A DNA stretch of 64,000 bases from assembly GCF_900102965.1 (NCBI RefSeq), contig NZ_FNGM01000013.1, positions 97,773-161,772 of the forward strand, written 5' to 3'. A model generated the notes under the pieces. The model had not been told where the DNA came from and searched no databases. It was given only the letters and a program-made list of their open reading frames with translations. Below are positions 51,118 through 60,179 of this stretch, one piece after another. The position numbers and the translations under genes were made by a program. Origin of the DNA: Paenibacillus jilunlii (GTDB lineage: Bacteria; Bacillota; Bacilli; Paenibacillales; Paenibacillaceae). The stretch's first letter is position 1. Every line of letters starts with the position of its first letter.

Positions 51118-52158
51118 ATGAAAGGATTAATTTTATGCGCTGGCCGGGGAACCAGATTGCAGCCTTCAACCTATACCAAACCAAAGTGCATGTTGCCTGT
51201 TAACGGGGAGTATATTCTTGTCTCCATCATTAACAAGCTTGTTGCGGCCGGAATTACCGAGATTGGAATCGTTGTGAACCATTCGCAGGGAGAGATCCGG
51301 CAAACGATTGGGGACGGGGAGCGGTGGAATGCCTCAATAACCTTTCTTCTGCAGGAAAAACCTATGGGACTGGCGGATGCGGTGAAAAGCGCGAAGTCAT
51401 TTATGGCGGATTCCCCTTTTGTATTGATGCTTGGCGATAATTTGTATGAAGGGGATATAGCGCCTTTAATCCGGTCATTGGATGCAGACAAGGCTGCGGC
51501 TTCAATACTGCTTCAGCAGGTTAAAGACCCTAGTCAATTTGGTGTCGCTGTCGTCGATGCCGGGCAAATTACCGGTTTGGAGGAAAAGCCTAAACATCCA
51601 AAATCCGATTTGGCTATTGTTGGCGTATACGCGCTTACTGCAGCCATCTGGCCGGCAATGGACAGGCTGACACCCTCCCCGCGTGGAGAATATGAGATGA
51701 CGGATGCCATTCAGTTGTTAATTACAGAAGGCGGGCATGTGGTGTACAGTATAGCAGCTGAGCCGTTTTTTGATATCGGAACCCACGACAGATGGCTTGA
51801 AGCGAATCGCTACAAGATGGATCAGGATCCACAGAACTTTGTGAAACCATCCGGCATGCACCGCTCTGTCCAGTGGATTCCTCCGGTTAGGATTGATCCG
51901 ACTGCCACCGTGACGAACAGTGTGGTTGGACCTTATGTGTATATTGGCCCGAATAGTGTGGTCGAAGATTCCATTCTATCGAACAGCATTTTGACGGATC
52001 AGGTGGCATTGTCCCATGTTCATGCGGAGGGAAGTGTTTTTGGCTCATATGTTCATCTGGCTGAACAAGAAATTCAAGAGCAGCCGGCCCGTCATATTCT
52101 GGGCGATCGTGCAACAGTCACAAGAACTCAGGCAAGCTTGCAGAACGATTCAAAATAA
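51118..52158 (+). CDS. sugar-1-phosphate nucleotidyltransferase (long RmlA/StrD-like, with left-handed beta-helix)
   Basis: 346 residues from ATG 51118 (AGGGGG ahead). The nucleotidyltransferase domain covers 1-235: LCAGRGTRLQPSTYTKPKCM, LQEKPMGLADAV, MLGDNLYEG with the metal-binding Asp, and GLEEKPKHPKSD. Residues 245-330 are hexapeptide repeats (IDPTATVTNSVVGPYVYIGP). It would activate glucose 1-phosphate or a similar sugar with dTTP or UTP. It leads a run of glycosyltransferase genes, so its product probably feeds a surface or spore polysaccharide. Confidence 0.85.
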   Translation: MKGLILCAGRGTRLQPSTYTKPKCMLPVNGEYILVSIINKLVAAGITEIGIVVNHSQGEIRQTIGDGERWNASITFLLQEKPMGLADAVKSAKSFMADSPFVLMLGDNLYEGDIAPLIRSLDADKAAASILLQQVKDPSQFGVAVVDAGQITGLEEKPKHPKSDLAIVGVYALTAAIWPAMDRLTPSPRGEYEMTDAIQLLITEGGHVVYSIAAEPFFDIGTHDRWLEANRYKMDQDPQNFVKPSGMHRSVQWIPPVRIDPTATVTNSVVGPYVYIGPNSVVEDSILSNSILTDQVALSHVHAEGSVFGSYVHLAEQEIQEQPARHILGDRATVTRTQASLQNDSK

Positions 52159-52277
52159 AATGGGTATGAACTGGGGAATAGTCCAATCCGGTCACCAGGG
52201 TAAACATACACTTAAAGTAGTCGAGTGCATCAAGTAACTGTGCATTAGTATACTTTAAAGGTAGGTGATCCTTGATA

Positions 52278-53549
52278 ATGGTTGAATTAGTTTTAACGAT
52301 TAACGACAAAGACGGAAGCTATACGGAGCATGCGGCTGTTGTTCTTGCCTCGATATTTTCCAAGACCGAGCAAACGATCAGAGTGCACATTGTGCATGAT
52401 GATTCCTTAAGTGAGGAAAGCAAGTTAAAACTCACTCAGCTGGTCGATGTATTTCATCACAACATCTTGTTTTATCATGTTACAATTCCTGGGGATATGC
52501 AGGAAGTGGCAGCAGGCGTGCATAAAATCGACTACTGGACAATGGCCAGTATGTACCGCTTGCTGCTTCCAATAATTATCCAGACAGACAGAGTGATTTA
52601 TCTGGATTGCGACATTTTGGTCAATTTGGATATTAATGAACTATGGAGCATTGACCTGGGAGATCGTTATTTGGGTGCCGTATTGGATCAAGGGGAAAAT
52701 TTGCTGGAGTACTTTATCTCCATGGGGCTAAGTGCGGAGCTGTACTTTAACTCAGGCGTCATTCTGTTCCATCTGGACAATATCCGCAAGAAAGACAACT
52801 GGTATGGAGAAATGCTCAATTTCCTGCGGAATTTCCCTAAGATGACCATGCCTGACCAGGACGTTCTGAATGCGGTGTACAGCTGCAACTATTTACAATT
52901 GGACCAGTGCTTTAATACGTTCGCTCAGAATGAACTCGATCTGGAGCATAAAATTATTCATTTTGCCGGAGACAGCAAATGGTGGGACGCAGACTCCCCC
53001 CATGCGGAGCTATACAATAATTTCCGCGCCATGACCCCCTGGGGCTGGGGAGGAGGGTATGCGCCGGAGCCGGTTTTTGAGCCTGTTCAGGCGGTGGAAC
53101 TGCCTGCTCCAGAAGTTCATTTTCCTGAACCTCCGGTTCAACAAATTCAGTTTCCGGCTCCTCCGGTTCAAGAAATTCAGCTTCCAGCTCCGCCCGTTCA
53201 AGAAATTCAGCTTCCGCCCCCTCCGGTTCAGGAAATCCCAGTCGCTGAAGCGCCTGCTCCGCCCCCGGATCATATTCCAGTGAAGCGGCGGCACAGACGG
53301 AAACTCCGCAGAACATTGCGGCTAAGACGCAGACTGAGAAGAAAAAAAATAATCCGCGCCCGGTATCGTTCGATTAAGCGTGCAAGACGGATTAAGTGCC
53401 GGTATGTAAAGAGAAGAATTCTGAAACTGAGAAGGAAAAAGCTGCGGACAGTGAGCAGAAGAAAGCATGTAATCAAACGGCTTTCACTGAGAAGAGGCAG
53501 ATACTCTCTGAAGCGTAAGCATAAGCGTAGACTTCATAAAGCAGGCTGA
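52278..53549 (+). CDS. GT8 glycosyltransferase with proline-rich repeats and a protamine-like Arg/Lys tail
   Basis: 423 residues from ATG 52278. The catalytic domain (1-255) is GT8/GT-A: VIYLDCDILVNLDINELW with the DxD metal motif, LYFNSGVILFHLDNI, MPDQDVLNAVYSC and IIHFAGDSKWW. Residues 285-324 are four copies of a 10-residue unit like PPVQEIQLPA. Residues 330-423 are about half Arg and Lys (KRRHRRKLRRTLRLRRRLRR and so on). No membrane segment. It would transfer a hexose from a nucleotide sugar. The basic tail suggests tethering to nucleic acid, anionic polymer or a spore layer. This tail is in frame and ends naturally, so it is not an artefact. Confidence 0.8.
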   Translation: MVELVLTINDKDGSYTEHAAVVLASIFSKTEQTIRVHIVHDDSLSEESKLKLTQLVDVFHHNILFYHVTIPGDMQEVAAGVHKIDYWTMASMYRLLLPIIIQTDRVIYLDCDILVNLDINELWSIDLGDRYLGAVLDQGENLLEYFISMGLSAELYFNSGVILFHLDNIRKKDNWYGEMLNFLRNFPKMTMPDQDVLNAVYSCNYLQLDQCFNTFAQNELDLEHKIIHFAGDSKWWDADSPHAELYNNFRAMTPWGWGGGYAPEPVFEPVQAVELPAPEVHFPEPPVQQIQFPAPPVQEIQLPAPPVQEIQLPPPPVQEIPVAEAPAPPPDHIPVKRRHRRKLRRTLRLRRRLRRKKIIRARYRSIKRARRIKCRYVKRRILKLRRKKLRTVSRRKHVIKRLSLRRGRYSLKRKHKRRLHKAG

Positions 53550-53643
53550 TGGGCATCGTCCGTCTTTGAAATATAAATCGCTAAAGAAGCAGAATTGTCG
53601 GGGATTTGGACAGATCTGCTTCTTTATTTCCCGGGCGGTGCGT

Positions 53644-54225
53644 TTAGCTTTTACAGATAAATCTTCTTATATTATTCACTTTCAGCACTTTCACATTTCT
53701 TGTTAAAAGGTATTTTTCACTTACGATCCAAGTGTGATCTTTGGAGTTCCTCCTGCGAATCGCCAGAAAGTTGGATTTGCTTGCTTGATTCTCCTTATTG
53801 GGGTAACGGAGCAACAGCAGTTTTTTACCGCTCAGATACATATAGTGGGCCCGTTTTCCCACAATATCAGCGTTAGTCTGGCGTTGAATTCGCATACTGT
53901 CGGTTAAATAATCGGGAGCATAGTAATCGTCGTCGTCAAATTTGGCTATAAAGCTGCAGTTAGCCCGCTCAACCCCGTAGCTAAGGCAACGTCCAAGCGA
54001 TGTTTCATCCGGCAAGCTATAGATCGTTACATTCTTATATTTTCTGGCAGCTTTTATATACTCGGTGATCTTCAGGTTTTTATGATTTAATATCACGATT
54101 AGTTCCTTATTTCTATAACTCTGCCTGGCATAGTTACGAAATAGGGTGTCCATACATTTTTGCCGTTTGGTACAGGTGATTATGGATACAGCGTTCCTAT
54201 CGTACGAATGGTCATGATTCTCCAT
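53644..54225 (-). CDS. GT2-like glycosyltransferase paralogue lacking the catalytic ED segment
   Basis: 193 residues from ATG 54225, which overlaps the stop of the upstream paralogue (TAATG). The GT-A nucleotide-binding half is present (VSIITCTKRQKCMDTLFRNY, CSFIAKFDDDDYYAPDYL, ADIVGKRAHYMYLSG). Compared with its neighbour, about 45 residues are absent between residues about 150 and 155, including the GED acceptor motif, and the sequences rejoin at FLAIRRRNSKDHTWIVSEK. Probably inactive or with a changed role. The deletion keeps the frame. Confidence 0.72.
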   Translation of the reverse strand: MENHDHSYDRNAVSIITCTKRQKCMDTLFRNYARQSYRNKELIVILNHKNLKITEYIKAARKYKNVTIYSLPDETSLGRCLSYGVERANCSFIAKFDDDDYYAPDYLTDSMRIQRQTNADIVGKRAHYMYLSGKKLLLLRYPNKENQASKSNFLAIRRRNSKDHTWIVSEKYLLTRNVKVLKVNNIRRFICKS

Positions 54226-54962
54226 TACAGGACACGCTTTGGTTTTCGTTGTACCCATTTTTTATAATTTTTCACATTTGGGATGGTTTTATGGTGAGCG
54301 ATCAGCTCCTTGTCACTAATGATCCATGTATGATTGGATGAATTTTTTCTGCGTATGGCGACGAAATTATATCTTCCCGCAGAATAGACCTTATACCCCT
54401 TCCTCTTGCTTGTGGTACAAAAGCGGTCGTCTTCACCCACGCTTTGATCAGGAAATTGGACCTGGTTGAATACGCTCCGCTTAATGACAAGGGTAGCTCC
54501 CGGAAGTTTGGTTACAGACCGGTTTTCATCGGGTGGAAAGCGCAGAATCAGAGTCTTAGATCCGCGTAAATACATATAGTGTGCCCGCTTTCCGATGACG
54601 TCGGCATTGGTTCTTTGAAATACCTGCAGGCTTTCTGTCAAGTAATAACGAGCATAATAATCATCATCATCAAATTTGGCAATGTAGCTGTATTTCGATT
54701 TGTTGACGGCATAATTCAAACAAGCACCGAGAGAGAAACGCTCGGGAACGCGGTATATGTGTACGTTTCGCAGCTTTTTGGCTAAATGCTGGTAGGGGGC
54801 CAGCGGTATTTTATTATTGTTAACAACGATAATGAGTTCTTTCTTTGGATAGTGCTGTCTGCTGTAATTGTTGAACAGGTTTTTCAAATAACCTTGGCGG
54901 TTCGTGCAGGTGATAATGGAAACTCCCTGCTTTTTTACAGAATTTTGTGTGCCAGCTTCCAT
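54225..54962 (-). CDS. GT2-family glycosyltransferase
   Basis: 245 residues with GGGAGCGA ahead of the ATG. GVSIITCTNRQGYLKNLFNN, YIAKFDDDDYYARYYL (DxD-type metal site), GATLVIKRSVFNQVQF and SVGEDDRFC (catalytic ED), then a C-terminal HTWIISDKELI. This short soluble GT2 type is common in Paenibacillus next to spore- and surface-glycan genes. It is the intact member of a tandem pair. Confidence 0.8.
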   Translation of the reverse strand: MEAGTQNSVKKQGVSIITCTNRQGYLKNLFNNYSRQHYPKKELIIVVNNNKIPLAPYQHLAKKLRNVHIYRVPERFSLGACLNYAVNKSKYSYIAKFDDDDYYARYYLTESLQVFQRTNADVIGKRAHYMYLRGSKTLILRFPPDENRSVTKLPGATLVIKRSVFNQVQFPDQSVGEDDRFCTTSKRKGYKVYSAGRYNFVAIRRKNSSNHTWIISDKELIAHHKTIPNVKNYKKWVQRKPKRVL

Positions 54963-55272
54963 TACATCGCTCCCTTATCTGTGTGCATTTATATGATCTC
55001 CATTTAAAATATGTAAACGGCAGGCAGGGGTAACGGCATATCCACAAAATAGAGAATGAGCACATATGCGGCAATGTGATCATGGAATGATTCCGTTTTC
55101 TATAAAAAAATAGATAAATATTAAAATTTATAAATAATAGTGATACACTAAGAATAGATCTTCTTTAATCCATTAAAGGTGTGCGGTTTAGGCTGCACCC
55201 TAGCTTGTATGGCGCCTAAGCAGGAGCGCCTTAATCCTTCCTGCAAATCCGTAGGGTAGAAGGACGGTAAAA
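54963..55272 (+). promoter_or_regulatory. structured 5' region of mqo (55150-55272) and empty spacer
   Basis: From about 55180, TTAGGC pairs with GCCTAA (19-base loop), then GCAGGA with TCCTGC, and finally CCGT/ACGG encloses the mqo Shine-Dalgarno (GAAGGACGG). An alternative GGCGC/GCGCC pairing conflicts with the first two. This looks like a regulated leader, but I do not recognise a riboswitch class. The part before 55150 is A+T-rich with no gene seen. Confidence 0.35.
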
Positions 55273-56799
55273 ATGAGCAACCGACAAACAAAAACTGATG
55301 TTATTTTAATTGGTGCCGGAATCATGAGTGCGACGTTAGGTTCACTGCTAAAAGAATTAGTACCGGACTGGAAAATTACAGTGTTTGAGCGGCGGGCAGG
55401 TGCAGGTGAGGAGAGCTCTAATGAATGGAATAATGCGGGAACCGGGCACTCTTCGCTATGCGAGCTGAATTACACCGTAGAGCAGCCGGATGGCTCCATC
55501 GATATCAGCAAAGCTGTAAAAGTGAATGAAGAGTATCAGTTTTCCAAGCAGTTCTGGTCGTATCTGGTGAAAAGCAAACGGATACAGCATCCGCAGGATT
55601 TTATCGTACCCGTGCCCCATATGAGCTTTGTGCAAGGGGAAGCAGATGTAACCTTTTTGAAAAAACGATTTGAAGCGCTTTCGCAAAATCCGCTGTTTCA
55701 GGGAATGGAATTTTCCGATGATCCGGAGCAGCTGATGGAATGGATTCCGCTTATGATGAAAGACAGAAGAATAAACCAGCCTATCGCGGCGACCCGGATC
55801 GAATCAGGTACGGATGTGAATTTTGGCGCTTTAACGCGCATTTTGTTTGACCACTTACAGAGCAACAACACGGATATCCGATTCAAGCATAATGTCGATG
55901 ATATTAAACGTGCCAGCGACGGCTCCTGGGACTTGAAGGTGCGGAATCTCGACAACGGAACCACTACGCGCCATTCTGCGAAATTCGTCTTTATCGGCGG
56001 CGGGGGCGGAAGTCTGCATTTGCTGCAGAAATCCGGTATTCCTGAGGGGAAGGGCATCGGGGGATTTCCAGTGAGCGGACTGTTTATGGTGTGCCAGAAG
56101 CCGGACATTGTCGCACAGCATCATGCCAAGGTATACGGAAAAGCTGCACTTGGGGCTCCGCCTATGTCTGTCCCGCATCTGGATACCAGAGTAATCGACA
56201 AGAAGGAATCGCTGTTCTTTGGGCCGTTTGCCGGCTTCTCACCAAAGTTTCTAAAATACGGTTCGATGTTTGATCTGATAACTTCAGTAAAACCGGGGAA
56301 TCTGACCACAATGCTGGCGGCAGGTGCGAAAAACCTTTCATTGACCAAGTACCTGATCGGACAGGTGATGTTATCAAAAGACCAGCGTATAGAAGCTTTA
56401 CGGGAATTTGTCCCGAACGCCCAAAGCGGGGATTGGGACCTGGTAGTAGCGGGCCAGCGCGTGCAGATTATCAAAGATACGGCAGCCGGCAAAGGCACGC
56501 TTCAATTCGGCACCGAAGTGATCAGCAGCGCCGATGGGTCGATAGCCGCCTTGCTGGGTGCTTCGCCCGGCGCATCTACCGCCGTTTCGGTCATGCTTGA
56601 AGTCCTTGGCAAATGCTTCCCGCAGCAGATCAGGACATGGGAGCCGAAAATAAAAGAAATGATTCCTGCTTATGGCGTAACTCTTATGGAAAACCCTAAA
56701 CTGATAAACGAAATTCAGAAATTAACGGACCGCTCCCTAAATCTGACGGGTAGAGCAGGGGAGTATGAAAAAAAGGCGCCTATATCAAGTTCTTCCTAG
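55273..56799 (+). CDS. mqo: malate:quinone oxidoreductase
   Basis: 508 residues. FAD-binding N-terminus DVILIGAGIMSATLGSLLKE, then SSNEWNNAGTGHSSLCELNY, GGGGGSLHLLQKSGIPEGKG, FGPFAGFSPKFLK and LGASPGASTAV are diagnostic of Mqo. The membrane-associated flavoprotein oxidises malate to oxaloacetate and passes electrons to quinone, an NAD-independent TCA step. Stands alone, with a terminator downstream. Confidence 0.95.
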   Translation: MSNRQTKTDVILIGAGIMSATLGSLLKELVPDWKITVFERRAGAGEESSNEWNNAGTGHSSLCELNYTVEQPDGSIDISKAVKVNEEYQFSKQFWSYLVKSKRIQHPQDFIVPVPHMSFVQGEADVTFLKKRFEALSQNPLFQGMEFSDDPEQLMEWIPLMMKDRRINQPIAATRIESGTDVNFGALTRILFDHLQSNNTDIRFKHNVDDIKRASDGSWDLKVRNLDNGTTTRHSAKFVFIGGGGGSLHLLQKSGIPEGKGIGGFPVSGLFMVCQKPDIVAQHHAKVYGKAALGAPPMSVPHLDTRVIDKKESLFFGPFAGFSPKFLKYGSMFDLITSVKPGNLTTMLAAGAKNLSLTKYLIGQVMLSKDQRIEALREFVPNAQSGDWDLVVAGQRVQIIKDTAAGKGTLQFGTEVISSADGSIAALLGASPGASTAVSVMLEVLGKCFPQQIRTWEPKIKEMIPAYGVTLMENPKLINEIQKLTDRSLNLTGRAGEYEKKAPISSSS

Positions 56800-56825
56800 G
56801 CAATATGCACAGTGATCGAATAGAT

Positions 56826-56870
56826 CAGCAAATACCCGATTCCGGTTGATGCGGAATCGGGTGTTTGCTG
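56826..56870. terminator. bidirectional hairpin between mqo and levB
   Basis: CCCGATTCCG/CGGAATCGGG 10-bp perfect stem extended by CAGCAAA/TTTGCTG around a 2-base mismatch. Placed between convergent genes. Confidence 0.8.
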
Positions 56871-56877
56871 AGGACAC

Positions 56878-58440
56878 TTATTTCAATGACTTGATCACCA
56901 TATTGCTAAAAACCGCTGTGCCGCCGTCGGAAAACAGTGTAATCCCCTGATCGTCTAATTCAGGGAAAACGGCATTGGAATATACGACGGAGCCGTCATC
57001 AATGAACACTTCAACGCTCGTTCTATCGACTAGAATCTTCAGGTGAACCTTCTTCTTGCTTGCATCAAAGGGTGCCGTACTTTCCATGTACTTTCCGCTC
57101 TTGTCGGGATTCCCGGTGTAGGCCCGATTGACATAAGTGTACCCGGCTTCAGCAAAAACTCCAACATCCACATGACGGCTTTTATCGGCTGATTCCCGAA
57201 GTCTTACACCCGCATTCTTAAGCTCAGACCAAGTGATATCGGTGTTGAGCTCGTACGAATCGCCTGTGACTGGAAGTGCCGCAGAGCCATTCACAACGAA
57301 TCGTTCATAAGTGGCAGTCTCCCCGTCCGCTTGGACTAAAGCTTCAAGAGGTTCCGACACAAGATGATAGCCGTCCCCGCCGGCCTGCTTCAGTTCAATT
57401 TGGCGAACAATCGAATCCATTCCGTTGAAGCCTTCCCGCATCGTCGGCGTATGATGGGCATATTCCCAATTATTCATCCAGGCCATGGCGTAACGGTGAT
57501 GCGTGGTGTCGCGGCTTGCTCCATCCTCAAAGGTTACGGCACCGTACCAGTCAAAGCCGTAATCCAGCCACTGCGGCTCCTTCCGGTCAGGGAGAAATGC
57601 CATACCGTCGAAATCTCCTGTCCAGTAGGCATAGGTATTGGGTTTTCCTGAGGCGATGCCATTGGCGCTGGCGCCAAGCACCCATTTATAAGCCCCGTCA
57701 TCCGCATGCAGCAGGTAAAGATCCGGACATTCCACAATTCCGATACCCTCTGTTACGAAACCGCTCATATAGTGCCAGGCTTTTAAGTTCTTGGACTCAT
57801 AGAAGCCTATTTTTGTGCCTTCAGCCAAGACCATGATCCATTTACCAGAGAGGTCATCCCAAATGACCTTTGGGTCTCTGAAATCGGCTGTTCCCGGATT
57901 GGGCAGAACGGGAGCCTTTCCGTAAGCGCTAAAGGTGTATCCGTGGTCGGTGCTGTACCATAAATACTGCTCCTGCTGCCCGCCATTGGCGGAGGGCTGG
58001 GTCATAATCGCGACAAGAGCCCCTTTTCCGAAACCGGCTGATCCTGTCACGTCTTCTACAACCGACCCTGACCAGGGATCTCCGTTGGGAGTTGTATACT
58101 TGGGGATGGCGATTCCCTTATCAGTCCAATGCACCAGATCTGTAGATACCGCATGCCGCCATTCGGTACCATTTCCAGCGGGATAATCGCGGTTGTACAG
58201 ATAGTAGTAATGGTATGCTCCATCCAGATAAATGGGCCGTTGGGGATCGTTCTTCCACTTATCGGGTGTGGTAAAATGGTAGGCCGCCCGATAGGTCGGC
58301 GGTGAATGAGAAGGGGCGGCCTCCTCCGGGATATTGTTCCTTCCGGAATAGTAAGCCGCCGCCCCTATAGCGATGATAAGGCCCAAGCCAATTGTGCATA
58401 AGAAGGAATACCGTTTCCACACACGTTTTTTTGGGTTCAA
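56878..58440 (-). CDS. levB: GH32 endolevanase (LevB-like)
   Basis: 520 residues. One N-terminal hydrophobic segment (LCTIGLGLIIAIGAAAYYSG) acts as signal or anchor. Five-bladed propeller motifs: nucleophile Asp in FTTPDKWKNDPQRP (family WxNDP), RDP in DFRDPKVIWDD, acid/base Glu in GIVECPDLYLL. Residues 380-520 are the C-terminal beta-sandwich. The sequence follows B. subtilis LevB closely, for example RAAYHFTTPDKWKNDPQ. It cuts levan to levano-oligosaccharides. TTG start only 4 bases after the sacB stop, so translation depends on sacB, as in the Bacillus sacB-levB operon. Confidence 0.92.
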   Translation of the reverse strand: MNPKKRVWKRYSFLCTIGLGLIIAIGAAAYYSGRNNIPEEAAPSHSPPTYRAAYHFTTPDKWKNDPQRPIYLDGAYHYYYLYNRDYPAGNGTEWRHAVSTDLVHWTDKGIAIPKYTTPNGDPWSGSVVEDVTGSAGFGKGALVAIMTQPSANGGQQEQYLWYSTDHGYTFSAYGKAPVLPNPGTADFRDPKVIWDDLSGKWIMVLAEGTKIGFYESKNLKAWHYMSGFVTEGIGIVECPDLYLLHADDGAYKWVLGASANGIASGKPNTYAYWTGDFDGMAFLPDRKEPQWLDYGFDWYGAVTFEDGASRDTTHHRYAMAWMNNWEYAHHTPTMREGFNGMDSIVRQIELKQAGGDGYHLVSEPLEALVQADGETATYERFVVNGSAALPVTGDSYELNTDITWSELKNAGVRLRESADKSRHVDVGVFAEAGYTYVNRAYTGNPDKSGKYMESTAPFDASKKKVHLKILVDRTSVEVFIDDGSVVYSNAVFPELDDQGITLFSDGGTAVFSNMVIKSLK

Positions 58441-58444
58441 AAGA

Positions 58445-59902
58445 TTAATTAACCGTCAATTGTCCTTGTTCAAGGACACTGTCTTTGACCACTGAAGTTT
58501 TCGAGCCCTTAATATTCACGAGGAAGCTTGGCGCAAAAGTGGAATGCTGCTCGGCATATAATCCCCGGTTAGTCATATAACTGGTGATGACCACATTATT
58601 TCCTTCGGCCTGCGGGATGGCGAAGTGAGAGTATGTCCAGGTAAGGTCGTTAGGATCGAGGTTCATGTGCAGCACAAGCCCGCTTCCGTTCAACGGTTTA
58701 TAAGGACCGGTCAATGAATCCGCTACATAGCCCAGCATGTATACATCATTGGCGCCGATTCCGTCAATGGTCATTTTGGAGCCCCGGGAATCCGTGAACA
58801 GGTACCACTTGCCATTCATTTCAAACACGTTCGCCCGTTCAATTTCATCGGTTACGGTATTGGAGGCGATGAGCGGCTTCATTACTGTCTTCAGGGTGTA
58901 GTCATCATTCAGCTCGATAATTCCCAGTGAGCCGTTCGCTAATGCTGCGAGCGATTTCTTAGGGCCGGACAGCAGCTTATCCTTTTCAGCCTCGAAGAAG
59001 ACCTTGCTTCCTTCGTAGTAGGATCTGTTGTACAGCGATTCTTCGCCCTGGTAGCCCGTTTCCGTACCGGTATTCGATTCAAAAACAAGGTATTTACGGC
59101 CATTGTCTTCAACATAGTGAGGATCTCTTAAGGTATGGTTATCCGCATAATCGCCTCCACCGAAAGCCTGATCCACATTCTGATAGAACTTTCCGTCTCC
59201 GTCAAAGATCGATTTGAAATCTTCCACACCATCCACCTTCAGCGTATCCGCATCCGGCTTCGACACATTCACTTGCGCTGTGGTCAGGGTTTGCTTGCCA
59301 AAAAATCCGTGTGCCGGGTCCCAGCCTTGGCGGTTGGTATAGAACAAGCGGACTTTGCCATCCTTCGTCAAGGTTGCGGAACCGGACCATTCTTCGGCTT
59401 GCTTGTTCAGAATCGGATCGTTTGGAACATTTTTATCGCTGTCCTTAAAGACTCTGCCGGCATTTTTCCAGCTGTCAATGGAGGTGTCGCCCACTTTTTG
59501 ATAGAACATGTAGATGAAGGTGTCCCATCCTTTTTTGGGGTCTCCCGCCAGCGCAAAAACGATATGATAGCCATTATACTCGGCAACGGTTCCGTCCGCA
59601 TTTTGCAGCGGCCAGCTGTCCCAGACATCAAGGTCGATGGCGTTGCCCCATTGATCCGAGCCTTTGGCAGAAGGAATATTCTGGATAGAGGCGGCATTGA
59701 ATGCGGGAACCTGGAATTGCCCGCTTTTTTGCTGCTCCGGTATTTTCAGCATGTCTGAGCGGGTAATATGGGAAAAGCCGTAGCTTTCTTTGTAATCCCC
59801 GCTGTCATTCCCCTTCGCCAAAGCTGAAGCTCCGCCACCTGCAAGTAAAGCTGTTGCAAAGGTTACTGCTGCTGCTTGTCTTGCCATCTTTTTGATATTC
59901 AT
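58445..59902 (-). CDS. sacB: levansucrase, GH68
   Basis: 485 residues from ATG 59902 (AAGGAGA ahead; nine codons upstream in the frame are leader). Signal peptide 1-30. Catalytic motifs: nucleophile Asp in VWDSWPLQNADGTVAEY, the transition-state Asp in LRDPHYVED, and acid/base Glu in TDEIERANVFEM. WSGSATLTKDGKVRLFY and SYMTNRGLYAEQHSTFAPS are conserved. It makes levan and glucose from sucrose outside the cell. Its mRNA leader has a RAT/terminator, so it needs the antiterminator encoded next. Confidence 0.96.
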   Translation of the reverse strand: MNIKKMARQAAAVTFATALLAGGGASALAKGNDSGDYKESYGFSHITRSDMLKIPEQQKSGQFQVPAFNAASIQNIPSAKGSDQWGNAIDLDVWDSWPLQNADGTVAEYNGYHIVFALAGDPKKGWDTFIYMFYQKVGDTSIDSWKNAGRVFKDSDKNVPNDPILNKQAEEWSGSATLTKDGKVRLFYTNRQGWDPAHGFFGKQTLTTAQVNVSKPDADTLKVDGVEDFKSIFDGDGKFYQNVDQAFGGGDYADNHTLRDPHYVEDNGRKYLVFESNTGTETGYQGEESLYNRSYYEGSKVFFEAEKDKLLSGPKKSLAALANGSLGIIELNDDYTLKTVMKPLIASNTVTDEIERANVFEMNGKWYLFTDSRGSKMTIDGIGANDVYMLGYVADSLTGPYKPLNGSGLVLHMNLDPNDLTWTYSHFAIPQAEGNNVVITSYMTNRGLYAEQHSTFAPSFLVNIKGSKTSVVKDSVLEQGQLTVN

Positions 59903-59941
59903 ATTCCCTGTCTCCTTTTCTCTGTGCAAATTTTCTCTTAA

Positions 59942-60035
59942 ACAGAAAAAAGACCTAAAAATACCCTTGGGGATACGCGGACGTATCGGTTCCCAAACGG
60001 ATTTTTAGGTCTTGCCTGCTTAACAGTAACAATCC
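59942..60035 (-). promoter_or_regulatory. ribonucleic antiterminator (RAT) and terminator in the sacB leader
   Basis: On the minus strand, 60035-59999 reads GGATTGTTACTGTTAAGCAG followed by GCAAGACCTAAAAATCC, almost the same as the B. subtilis sacB RAT. It overlaps the 5' arm of a terminator whose arms AAGACCTAAAAAT and ATTTTTAGGTCTT (60013-60001 and 59962-59950) end in a T run. Binding of the antiterminator to the RAT prevents the terminator. Confidence 0.93.
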
Positions 60036-60179
60036 CGACATATTTTGTTGTCGCGTTAATTCTATAATTTTATAACGGATAATAGCTATAGACCGATACT
60101 CCTATTTTATTCTAAGAAGAAACGATCATTTTATGTTATTTATTATAAATTCTAGGGACTATGGGCCTAAAATATCAAA

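Noticed and set aside
53130..53249. Intergenic tandem repeat
   Set aside because: The 30-bp periodicity is inside the GT8 coding frame and encodes the proline-rich units, so it is a protein repeat.
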